This document shows positions 1 through 5,045 of a stretch of DNA of 5,045 nt, piece after piece; position 1 is the stretch's first letter, and each line of letters begins with the position of its first letter. This DNA comes from Spirochaetia bacterium (GTDB taxonomy: Bacteria; Spirochaetota; UBA12135): contig DNNS01000578.1 of the NCBI GenBank assembly GCA_003497555.1, positions 1,835 through 6,879 on the forward strand, in the 5' to 3' direction. Both the position numbers and the translations under genes were made by a program. The notes beneath the pieces are model-generated. The model saw only the letters and a list, made by a program, of their open reading frames with translations, had not been told where the DNA came from and did not search any database.

Positions 1-1
1 T

Positions 2-472
2 ATTTTTATCGGTAAGGGCGCAAGCCTGCACAGCAGGGTCAGTATTAATACCGGACTTGAAATAAAAAAAAATGCGGTGCTTGACGGCACCGTGATTTTT
101 GGAAAAAACGTATCAATCGGCGAAAACACCTCGCTCTCCACCCTGCCCGGCCAGAAAATTATTCTTGCCGATCACGTGCATATTTTCCGCAGCAATATAC
201 TAAAAGGACGTATTACTATCGGAACCGGCACGCGTATCGAATCTCCGGTACGCATAACCGGCAGTGATGAACATCCGTGTATTATCGGTTCAAACTGCAT
301 TATCAAGGGCACAACTTATATTTACGGTTCAAAAATTGAAGACGGCCTGTATATTGAACACTCGGTTTTAAAACAGAAAAAAGTGCAAAAAATCATCCGT
401 CCCGACGGGTCAATACAGAAACTGCGCTACTACCTGCCTCTCCCCGAAGGCCTGGACTGCGTAAGCAGCTGA
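2..472 (+). CDS. Left-handed beta-helix (hexapeptide repeat) protein, 5'-truncated; likely C-terminal part of a sugar-nucleotidyltransferase or acyltransferase
   Basis: The reading frame is open from the first complete codon (base 2) to TGA at 470-472, giving 156 visible residues; the true start lies upstream. A GTG at 77 is in frame, but the hexapeptide pattern continues unbroken before it (IFIGKG, VSINTG), so it is not taken as the start. Isoleucine, valine or leucine recurs every six residues, with small or polar residues between, through most of the visible part (VIFGKN, VSIGEN, ITIGTG, CIIGSN, TYIYGS). This is the signature of a left-handed parallel beta-helix. The last 30 or so residues leave the repeat and form a basic then acidic tail (KKVQKII, RYYLPLPEGLD). 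Such helices form the C-terminal half of GlmU-like and other NDP-sugar pyrophosphorylases, and also stand-alone acyltransferases. Without the N-terminus the substrate cannot be assigned. It ends 5 bases before the next gene, so it is probably in the same operon, although no link to cobamide synthesis is known. Confidence 0.8.
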   Translation: MFIGKGASLHSRVSINTGLEIKKNAVLDGTVIFGKNVSIGENTSLSTLPGQKIILADHVHIFRSNILKGRITIGTGTRIESPVRITGSDEHPCIIGSNCIIKGTTYIYGSKIEDGLYIEHSVLKQKKVQKIIRPDGSIQKLRYYLPLPEGLDCVSS

Positions 473-477
473 TTTTA

Positions 478-1707
478 ATGGAAATCGTATCCATCAGCAC
501 CGGCCGGTTTCAGGAACTTACAGCCCGTAACAGCCTGTCAGGAAGCTTCCGCCTTCATGAAAAATACCTGTTCCATACCTCAAATACTCTTTACGGATTA
601 TTCATTCCCGTGCGGGAAACAGATGGTAAATATTTTTTCAGAAGAAAAAGTTACAGGCCTGTACGTTTTTTTCTGCCCGGGTCCCATAATAATATCGAAG
701 ATTATATAAACCGCTCCGGAAGCAGATGCAGGAAAAAAATAATCCGCATTTTTAAAACCGCGCAAAAACCGGGACAAACTATTTTTCTTACTATTGACAA
801 TGACGGAAAATGCATCAATATCAAACTGGCGCCTGCGCAAAACCGGGAATTAATTGCCAGCCAAATAATTAATATAGAGCCTGAATTTATTTCATCCGTG
901 AACAGCGCCTGTAAAATAATAAACAGCAGAATTCCGGACTGCAGCGAAATACTCCATTCCTCCTGCTCATACATTTTCAATTACTTATTTAAAAATTTTC
1001 CCGAAATCACCGCTTTGAAGCCGGAAATTATCTATCGTTCCGGCCTAGAGCTCCCTGTTGATTACTGCTATCTTGCCTATCAAAAACAATTTTTGGGACA
1101 TACGGCTAAGATTACCGAGCATCACGGATTTTTCCGCTTTTATACCCGGGTTAAAAAAAAAAGTATTGCGGTTTTCATATCTCAGGAAAAACAGGATAAT
1201 GACATGCAGCACGAAAGCGCAGCTGTTGAACGCATTGCCGGTTCAAACCGCGATTACAGTTTTTCCATAAAAAAAGGAATGACGGTCCGCAATGATTTTT
1301 ACAGCCTACTGAACTGCGGAATTTTTCATTTTATCGGACATGGTGAAAACGGAGAAAAACCCGGCCTGTTAGCCGGCAAAAATTTTTTATTTAATAATAC
1401 CGAACTCGCTCTTGTGCCGGCGGTCCCGGAAATTCTGATTGCCAGTTCCTGCTGCGGGATAGATACGGATTTTATTCATGAATTTTTACGCCGGGGCGGA
1501 CAGGCGGTTCTTTACTGCTGCGGCAAGCTTCCTTCCCTGCGTCTTGATATTTTTTTTAATTCCTTTTACTGGAATTTCCTCTACCGCCGGGCCAGTCTTT
1601 CCGAATCGGTCCGTATAGCCAAAAAAAATTTTTCCCGTTTTAATTCCGCATGGGGGCTTTTTACCCTGGCCGGCAATGGTAACATCAAATCAGGCAGACT
1701 CTCATGA
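478..1707 (+). CDS. CHAT-domain (caspase-like) protein with an unrecognised N-terminal half
   Basis: The protein has 409 residues. The C-terminal part, about residues 225-400, reads as a CHAT domain (clan CD, caspase/gingipain-like). A strand at 229-234 is followed by an acidic helix near 245-255, then HFIGHG at 284-289 with the likely catalytic His288. Next come a short insert, EILIASSCCG at 318-327 with the likely nucleophile Cys325, the RRGGQAVLY strand at 338-346, a NSFYWNFLY helix at 361-369, and SLSESVRIAKKNF at 373-385, matching the family's usual 'G.S..eAlr.Ar' ending. Residues 1-220 are basic and aromatic-rich with no motif, signal peptide or membrane segment that I recognise. The protein has 11 cysteines, including CC pairs at 325-326 and 347-348. 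The ATG lies 5 bases after the preceding stop and has no clear Shine-Dalgarno sequence. Its stop overlaps the cbiB start (ATGA, 1704-1707). CHAT proteins include proteases that cut partner proteins in defence or cell-death systems as well as many uncharacterised members; the target here is unknown. An A10 run at 1153-1162 encodes K226-K228 just before the domain. Confidence 0.82.
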   Translation: MEIVSISTGRFQELTARNSLSGSFRLHEKYLFHTSNTLYGLFIPVRETDGKYFFRRKSYRPVRFFLPGSHNNIEDYINRSGSRCRKKIIRIFKTAQKPGQTIFLTIDNDGKCINIKLAPAQNRELIASQIINIEPEFISSVNSACKIINSRIPDCSEILHSSCSYIFNYLFKNFPEITALKPEIIYRSGLELPVDYCYLAYQKQFLGHTAKITEHHGFFRFYTRVKKKSIAVFISQEKQDNDMQHESAAVERIAGSNRDYSFSIKKGMTVRNDFYSLLNCGIFHFIGHGENGEKPGLLAGKNFLFNNTELALVPAVPEILIASSCCGIDTDFIHEFLRRGGQAVLYCCGKLPSLRLDIFFNSFYWNFLYRRASLSESVRIAKKNFSRFNSAWGLFTLAGNGNIKSGRLS

Positions 1708-2690
1708 ATATTCTGATTTATACAATCAGCGCTGCATTTATACTTGATATAATTTTCGGAGATCCGCAGTACCGTCTGCATCCGGTGCGCGTACTGGGAA
1801 AATTCATCAGCGGCTCTGAGGCTTTATTCCGCCGTTTGTCCAAAAATCAGAAAATTAACGGCTTCGTATTCTGTCTTTTTATTGCCGGTTCCGCCTGGTC
1901 TGCAGTTTATTTTTCAAACCGGCTTTTTTCCCTCCTGCCTTCACCGTGGGCTGAAATAGTAAATCTGACATTTAATATTTATATAATTTATTCATGTCTG
2001 AGTGTAAAAGACCTTGCGGACCAAGCCCGGGAAATCAGCTGTCTGCTTGCTGCCGGAAAATTACAATCTGCCAGGGAAAAATGCGCGCTGATAGTAGGCC
2101 GGGATACCAAAAATCTGGATGAAAAAGAAATTATCAGAGCGGTTATAGAGACGGTAGCGGAAAATTTTTCCGACGGCGTTATGGCTCCGCTTCTTTTCGC
2201 ATTTCTCGGCGGCGCTCCGCTTGCCTTTGCCTTTAAAGCCGCCAGTACCATGGATTCCATGATTGGCTATAAAAACAGCCGTTACCGTGATTTCGGTTTT
2301 ACTGCCGCCAGGCTGGATGATATTCTTAATTATATTCCGGCCAGATTGTCCGTGATTTTTGTCCAGGCGGCCGGTATGTTTCTTAAAATCACCGGCCATA
2401 AAATTTTCACCTCCGCCTTGCGCACTGCCCTGCAGGACGGCGCAAAAAATCCCAGTCCCAACAGCGGCTACCCCGAGGCTGCTTTTGCCGGGCTGCTGGG
2501 AGTAAAACTTGGCGGTATAAATTATTACGAAGGCTGTGAAAGCATCAAGCCCTTTATCGGTATAATGAAAAAACCTTTTTCTATTCAGCTTATCGATCAA
2601 AGCCTCCGCATTTTATACGTTTCTTCTTTTTTTTCTTTTCTGGTTTTGTCTGTAATTTTTTTACTTTGCGGATATTCAATTGAATTCTGA
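1704..2690 (+). CDS. cbiB: Adenosylcobinamide-phosphate synthase (CbiB/CobD family)
   Basis: This is a 328-residue integral membrane enzyme of normal family length. It joins adenosylcobyric acid to (R)-1-amino-2-propanol phosphate, or a related amino-alcohol phosphate, to give adenosylcobinamide phosphate, the first step of nucleotide-loop assembly. Family hallmarks are visible in order: D15 and GDP (19-21) followed by HPVR (26-29); GRDT (132-135); the block from VIETVAEN (147-154) through SDGVMAPL (156-163), GGAP (169-172) and MDSMIGYKN (183-191); AARLDD (201-206) and IPARL (211-215); SPNSGYPEAAFAG (251-263) and LGGINYYEG (269-277). The common 'NTLDS' reads STMDS here, so the Asn is replaced by Ser181. 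Hydrophobic segments lie near residues 1-18, 52-70, 85-100, 160-178 and 303-322. The ATG overlaps the stop of the CHAT gene by 4 bases, with only a weak AGG (1692-1694) upstream, so translation probably depends on coupling. The same family is called cobD in many genomes; that name should not be confused with the unrelated Salmonella threonine-phosphate decarboxylase CobD. Confidence 0.96.
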   Translation: MNILIYTISAAFILDIIFGDPQYRLHPVRVLGKFISGSEALFRRLSKNQKINGFVFCLFIAGSAWSAVYFSNRLFSLLPSPWAEIVNLTFNIYIIYSCLSVKDLADQAREISCLLAAGKLQSAREKCALIVGRDTKNLDEKEIIRAVIETVAENFSDGVMAPLLFAFLGGAPLAFAFKAASTMDSMIGYKNSRYRDFGFTAARLDDILNYIPARLSVIFVQAAGMFLKITGHKIFTSALRTALQDGAKNPSPNSGYPEAAFAGLLGVKLGGINYYEGCESIKPFIGIMKKPFSIQLIDQSLRILYVSSFFSFLVLSVIFLLCGYSIEF

Positions 2691-3222
2691 AATTTTTTTA
2701 TTTACAGGGGCAGCCCGTTCAGGCAAGAGTACAATGGCGGAACAAAAAGCACTGAAAGTATGCGATCCCCGGGATACGATTGCTTATATTGCCTGCGCCC
2801 GGGCCATAGATGAGGAATTTTCCAGGCGCATTAAAAAGCATCAGGCCAGGCGCGGAGAAATTTTTATTACTTATGAAGAACCTCTTGATATTGCAGATGT
2901 CATGCAGAAGGCATTTGAAAAACATCAAGTTATTATAATTGAATGCCTTGCTACCTGGCTGGGAAATATTTTTTACGAACTGGGATCTGATACGGCCGAA
3001 GCTTTTGCCCTGGAGCAGATTGAAAAAATTAAAAATCAGATAGTACCGCTAATGAATAAAAATATAATAATTGTCACCAACGAAACCGGCTGGGGGATTG
3101 TACCTGAGAATCCGGAAACCCGCCTGTACCGCGATTTACTGGGAATAATCAACAGCCGTATTGCGGCTATGGCCAGTCAGGTAATTCTTGCGGTCTGCGG
3201 CATAGGAGTACAGATAAAATGA
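2680..3222 (+). CDS. cobU: Bifunctional adenosylcobinamide kinase / adenosylcobinamide-phosphate guanylyltransferase
   Basis: This 180-residue cytoplasmic protein is the same size as Salmonella CobU. It phosphorylates adenosylcobinamide and then transfers GMP to make adenosylcobinamide-GDP, the activated partner for CobS. The P-loop GAARSGKS is at residues 10-17. RRIKKHQARRG (49-59) carries His54, which lines up with the His of Salmonella CobU that becomes guanylylated (His46 in the Salmonella enzyme). EEP (66-68), the strand and motif IIIECLATWLGN (85-96), NETGWGIVP (near 133-141) and RLYRDLLGIIN complete the family pattern. The start is TTG at 2680, overlapping cbiB by 11 bases. No ATG or GTG occurs in this frame nearby upstream, and the protein begins only nine residues before the P-loop, as usual, so TTG is favoured. 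A short GGA (2670-2672) is the only Shine-Dalgarno-like element. With CbiR in the same operon, the kinase activity would be needed to re-enter adenosylcobinamide released from scavenged cobamides. Confidence 0.96.
   Translation: MNSEIFLFTGAARSGKSTMAEQKALKVCDPRDTIAYIACARAIDEEFSRRIKKHQARRGEIFITYEEPLDIADVMQKAFEKHQVIIIECLATWLGNIFYELGSDTAEAFALEQIEKIKNQIVPLMNKNIIIVTNETGWGIVPENPETRLYRDLLGIINSRIAAMASQVILAVCGIGVQIK
3204..3208 (+). promoter_or_regulatory. Shine-Dalgarno sequence of cobS
   Basis: AGGAG sits inside the end of cobU, 10 bases before the cobS ATG at 3219. It is the clearest ribosome binding site in the window and supports that start. The other internal genes have weak or no such element and appear to rely on overlapping stop and start codons. 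Confidence 0.6.
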
Positions 3223-4019
3223 AGCTTTCACTTTTTCTGAAGAATATTTTAAATTCGTTTGTTTTTGCCTTTACCATGCTGACCATAATACCGCTGCCGG
3301 GGAAAAAACGCATTTTTTCTCCGCAGGAAATTTCCGTTTCTGCCGTCTTTTTCCCGCTACTTGGAGCTTTTTATGGCCTGACTGCGATAATAGGCATTTT
3401 ATTTTTTAATCTTTTTTCCATCAGTACTAGAATCTCTGCAGTTTTTATAATGATCTTGTTTTACGGTTTAAACTGTTTTCTTCATCTTGACGGCCTGGCT
3501 GATGTCCTGGATGCTTTTTTACCGGATAAAGATAAAAGCAGCAGATTGATTATCATGAAGGGTTCGCAAATCGGTTCCTTTGCCTTAGGCGGAGTCATAC
3601 TTGCCCTGCTGCTTAAATACGTTCTGCTCACCGAACTTCTTTATACCGGTACCGTTTATTATATTTTTCTGGTACCGGTTATTTCCCGCACAGCCATGGC
3701 TGCCTGCGCTTTTCTGACCGTTTATCCGCGTCTGGCCGGAACAGGAAAACACCTGATTGGAAATATTTCTTTATCCACTTTCCTCATTACGGTTTTTTTC
3801 TGCCTGCTTATCTGTATTATTTATACTTTTTTTTCCGGAAGTAATTTTTGGCCTTTATTCGCCAAAATATCATTAATATCTGCCGGAGGAGCAGGCTGCG
3901 CACTTTTTATGGCAGGTTGGAGCAGTAAAAAAATCGGCGGAGCAACCGGCGATGTACTGGGTGCAGTAAATGAAACAACCGAAATAATCGGTCTGTTTAT
4001 TGCCCTTGTACTTAAATGA
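3219..4019 (+). CDS. cobS: Adenosylcobinamide-GDP ribazoletransferase (cobalamin synthase)
   Basis: This 266-residue polytopic membrane protein of normal CobS length condenses adenosylcobinamide-GDP with alpha-ribazole or its 5'-phosphate to form the complete cobamide or cobamide phosphate. Recognisable family motifs are an N-terminal FTMLTIIPLPG (18-28, normally 'FtRlPlp'), HLDGLADVLDAF (89-100) with the conserved acidic residues D91, D95 and D98, IIMKGSQIGSFALGG (111-125), SRTAM (156-160), and the C-terminal KKIGGATGDVLGAVNETTE (237-255). Hydrophobic spans lie near residues 42-66, 72-88, 121-140, 144-165, 186-204, 216-233 and 255-265. The IMK motif is unusual: most homologues have IMKDSRIG, and here Asp is Gly115 and Arg is Gln117. 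The gene starts within the stop of cobU (ATGA, 3219-3222) and its own stop overlaps the next start in the same way. The other conserved blocks are intact, so an active enzyme is still the likely reading. Confidence 0.95.
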   Translation: MKLSLFLKNILNSFVFAFTMLTIIPLPGKKRIFSPQEISVSAVFFPLLGAFYGLTAIIGILFFNLFSISTRISAVFIMILFYGLNCFLHLDGLADVLDAFLPDKDKSSRLIIMKGSQIGSFALGGVILALLLKYVLLTELLYTGTVYYIFLVPVISRTAMAACAFLTVYPRLAGTGKHLIGNISLSTFLITVFFCLLICIIYTFFSGSNFWPLFAKISLISAGGAGCALFMAGWSSKKIGGATGDVLGAVNETTEIIGLFIALVLK

Positions 4020-4768
4020 AAAAAAAACTTATTAATACCGGCGCCCCATCATATATTATTGAATCAACAGCAAATCATTTGCTTGATAATGTGCGTTATT
4101 TATCAGATCTTATGGATTGTACGCAGCTGCTCTGCTTCGGCAGGAATTATTACAATGAAGTTTTCAATACAAAAAGCATTGAAGAATTAAAAGCAGTACA
4201 AAATGAAACCGGTTTAAGATATCTGGTGCATTTACCTGCAGATTTAGCACTACTGACGCCCTCCCGGTCCAAGGAGGCAACAGATTGCCTGCAGAAAATT
4301 TTCAGTTTAACATCGGTTTTATCAGTAGAATATTATATTCTGCATCTTGACGGGTTTAAAACGTCTTCGGAGCATTACTTAAAAACGCTTATAAAACTCA
4401 GACAGAAATTTCCTGAAAATTTTAAAAATATCTGCATAGAAAATCATGATGCGGCTGAAGAAAAAAAAATGAACATGGCAATACAGAACGGATTCCCGCT
4501 GTGTCTTGATACAGGACATTGCTTTATATCAGGGCAAAACCCGCTTGATTTTTATACTGCCTTTGCGCCGCATATAAAAGTACTTCATATCCATGGACAC
4601 AACCGTCAGAGTGATCACTTGCCGCTTTCCATCCTGCAGCCGGAAGAAATCGATATACTAAAAAAAATACTTGTGATTTTTAAAGGAATCACCGTTATTG
4701 AAGTGTTTAACGAGGGGGACCTTGAAAAATCTCTGGATACTCTCCGCGCTTTTTCTTTGCCGGTTTAA
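4016..4768 (+). CDS. cbiR: CbiR-like cobamide remodelling hydrolase (AP endonuclease 2 / xylose-isomerase-like TIM barrel)
   Basis: The protein has 250 residues with the alternating strand-helix layout of the AP-endonuclease-2/xylose-isomerase-like TIM barrel. Candidate metal or acid-base residues fall at the strand ends: H72 (YLVHLPAD), H110 (ILHLDG), E142 (CIENHD), D165 and H168 (CLDTGHC), H191, H193 and H195 (LHIHGHN), D200 and H201, and E229 (VIEVFNE). This superfamily includes CbiR, described in Akkermansia muciniphila, which hydrolyses the phosphoribosyl bond in the nucleotide loop of cobamides so that they can be rebuilt with another lower ligand. Assignment to CbiR rather than to a generic sugar isomerase or endonuclease IV rests largely on position: it overlaps cobS by 4 bases (ATGA, 4016-4019) and ends a cbiB-cobU-cobS run. 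No signal peptide is seen, so it should act in the cytoplasm. There is no clear Shine-Dalgarno sequence, which suggests coupling to cobS. The start is followed at once by an A-tract encoding Lys2-Lys4. Confidence 0.78.
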   Translation: MKKKLINTGAPSYIIESTANHLLDNVRYLSDLMDCTQLLCFGRNYYNEVFNTKSIEELKAVQNETGLRYLVHLPADLALLTPSRSKEATDCLQKIFSLTSVLSVEYYILHLDGFKTSSEHYLKTLIKLRQKFPENFKNICIENHDAAEEKKMNMAIQNGFPLCLDTGHCFISGQNPLDFYTAFAPHIKVLHIHGHNRQSDHLPLSILQPEEIDILKKILVIFKGITVIEVFNEGDLEKSLDTLRAFSLPV

Positions 4769-4905
4769 AATAAATCCCTTTTCAACTTAATAACAGTCAG
4801 ACTAACAGTGATGAACCTGATTTTATTATTATGGGAATTTAAAGATTATTTTAAAATTTAAAATCTGAGCATATACAATATTTCTAGACATTGTTTTGTT
4901 TACTA

Positions 4906-4941
4906 AAGAAAAAAATCAAAACGGGCGCAATTTTTTTTCTT
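4906..4941 (+). terminator. Possible terminator-like A/T dyad
   Basis: AAGAAAAAAAT (4906-4916) can pair with ATTTTTTTTCTT (4930-4941), an 11-base-pair stem with one bulged T, around a G+C-richer loop (4917-4929, including GGGCGC). The right arm is itself a run of eight T. The stem is almost wholly A-T and lacks the G-C core of a classic intrinsic terminator. It also lies about 140 bases after the cbiR stop, so this is only a candidate. It reads similarly on both strands. Confidence 0.25.
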
Positions 4942-4975
4942 GGATACGCGTCTATATTTAATCTGCAGAAAATTC

Positions 4976-5014
4976 TTGACAACACGGGGCATACTTTTTT
5001 TTCTCCCACCGTGT
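4976..5014 (+). promoter_or_regulatory. TTGACA box overlapping an ACACGG/CCGTGT inverted repeat
   Basis: An exact TTGACA (4976-4981) is followed directly by ACACGGGG (4982-4989). That arm can pair with CC.A.CCGTGT (5006-5014), eight base pairs with one bulged A, across a T-rich loop. The arms could be an operator beside a -35 element, or a hairpin in a transcript. Against the promoter reading, the hexamer 17 bases downstream is TTTTCT (4999-5004), a poor -10. No gene start is visible before the window ends. Confidence 0.25.
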
Positions 5015-5045
5015 AAATTTATTTGTTTTATTTACCCAAAAAATA

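Larger units (their letters stand above)
4769..5045. other. A+T-rich non-coding end of the window, downstream of the operon
   Basis: No convincing gene lies here. Hand counts give 12 G+C in 60 bases at 4801-4860 and 13 in 60 at 4861-4920, against about 25 in 60 in the cbiB coding lines at 1801-1920. Contents seen are: a direct repeat TAACAGT at 4791-4797 and 4803-4809 flanking the small dyad AGTCAGACT (4795-4803); an all-A/T dyad ATTTTA/TAAAAT at 4848-4853 and 4859-4864; a weak promoter-like pair TTAAAA (4851-4856) and TACAAT (4874-4879) with 17 bases between; and the two dyads listed separately. In such composition most of these can arise by chance. The operon's terminator and the promoter of a gene beyond the window are the most likely real content. 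Confidence 0.7.

Noticed and set aside
77..472. GTG at 77 as the start of a complete 131-residue protein
   Set aside because: The hexapeptide pattern continues in frame upstream to the window edge, so the gene is truncated by the window rather than starting here.
598..980. Minus-strand open frames (598-840, 702-980) inside the CHAT gene
   Set aside because: They overlap the N-terminal half of the CHAT gene, which is continuous with the recognisable domain, and have no motif or ribosome binding site of note.
1058..1270. Alternative-frame open stretch in the CHAT gene
   Set aside because: It shares the A10 region and has no protein-like features; it matters only as the outcome of a frameshift.
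2061..2600. 179-residue open frame on the minus strand
   Set aside because: It lies wholly inside cbiB, whose family motifs are unmistakable, and its translation shows no recognisable domain; it is a shadow frame.
4811..4861. Plus-strand 16-codon frame starting at ATG 4811
   Set aside because: It is too short, has no ribosome binding site, and lies in low-complexity A/T-rich DNA.
4903..4992. Minus-strand 29-codon frame (ATG at 4992-4990) with GGGAG upstream on that strand
   Set aside because: The peptide is short, lysine/arginine-rich and largely made from A/T tracts, which is expected by chance in this composition; nothing else supports it.
4769..5045. Cobalamin riboswitch
   Set aside because: No B12-box-like GCCACTG was found on either strand here, and the region is downstream of the cobamide genes rather than upstream.

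Overview
The window holds a tightly packed, single-strand (+) operon segment of six genes from a bacterium of moderate G+C content. It ends in about 275 bases of very A+T-rich non-coding DNA. The gene order is: the 3' part of a left-handed beta-helix (hexapeptide repeat) protein; a CHAT-domain (caspase-like) protein; cbiB (cobD); cobU; cobS; and a cbiR-like AP-endonuclease-2/TIM-barrel gene. Consecutive genes are separated by 5 bases or overlap by 4, 11, 4 and 4 bases, so one message with translational coupling is the simplest reading. No tRNA, rRNA, insertion sequence, CRISPR array or cobalamin riboswitch is visible. If a B12 riboswitch controls the operon, it lies upstream of the window.

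The last four genes form a coherent late cobamide pathway. CbiB attaches the aminopropanol-phosphate linker to adenosylcobyric acid. CobU phosphorylates and guanylylates adenosylcobinamide. CobS joins adenosylcobinamide-GDP to an alpha-ribazole-type lower ligand. CbiR, by homology, opens the nucleotide loop of imported cobamides so that the corrinoid can be rebuilt with a different lower ligand. Together they suggest a salvage and remodelling lifestyle, as in host-associated or community-dwelling anaerobes. No corrin-ring genes, cobT or cobC are in view, though they could lie outside.

The least explained gene is the 409-residue CHAT protein. It overlaps the cbiB start codon by 4 bases, keeps the His (HFIGHG) and Cys (ASSCC) expected of a CHAT peptidase, and has a roughly 220-residue N-terminal half that I do not recognise. 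A caspase-like gene co-translated with cobamide genes is the main oddity of the window.

The organism cannot be named from this sequence. The code is standard (ATG and TTG starts; TGA and TAA stops), A-tracts are frequent, and a cbiR next to cobU and cobS would fit several gut or sediment lineages. The 3' non-coding end carries several short dyads and a TTGACA box, all weak, which could hold the operon terminator and a promoter for a gene beyond the window.
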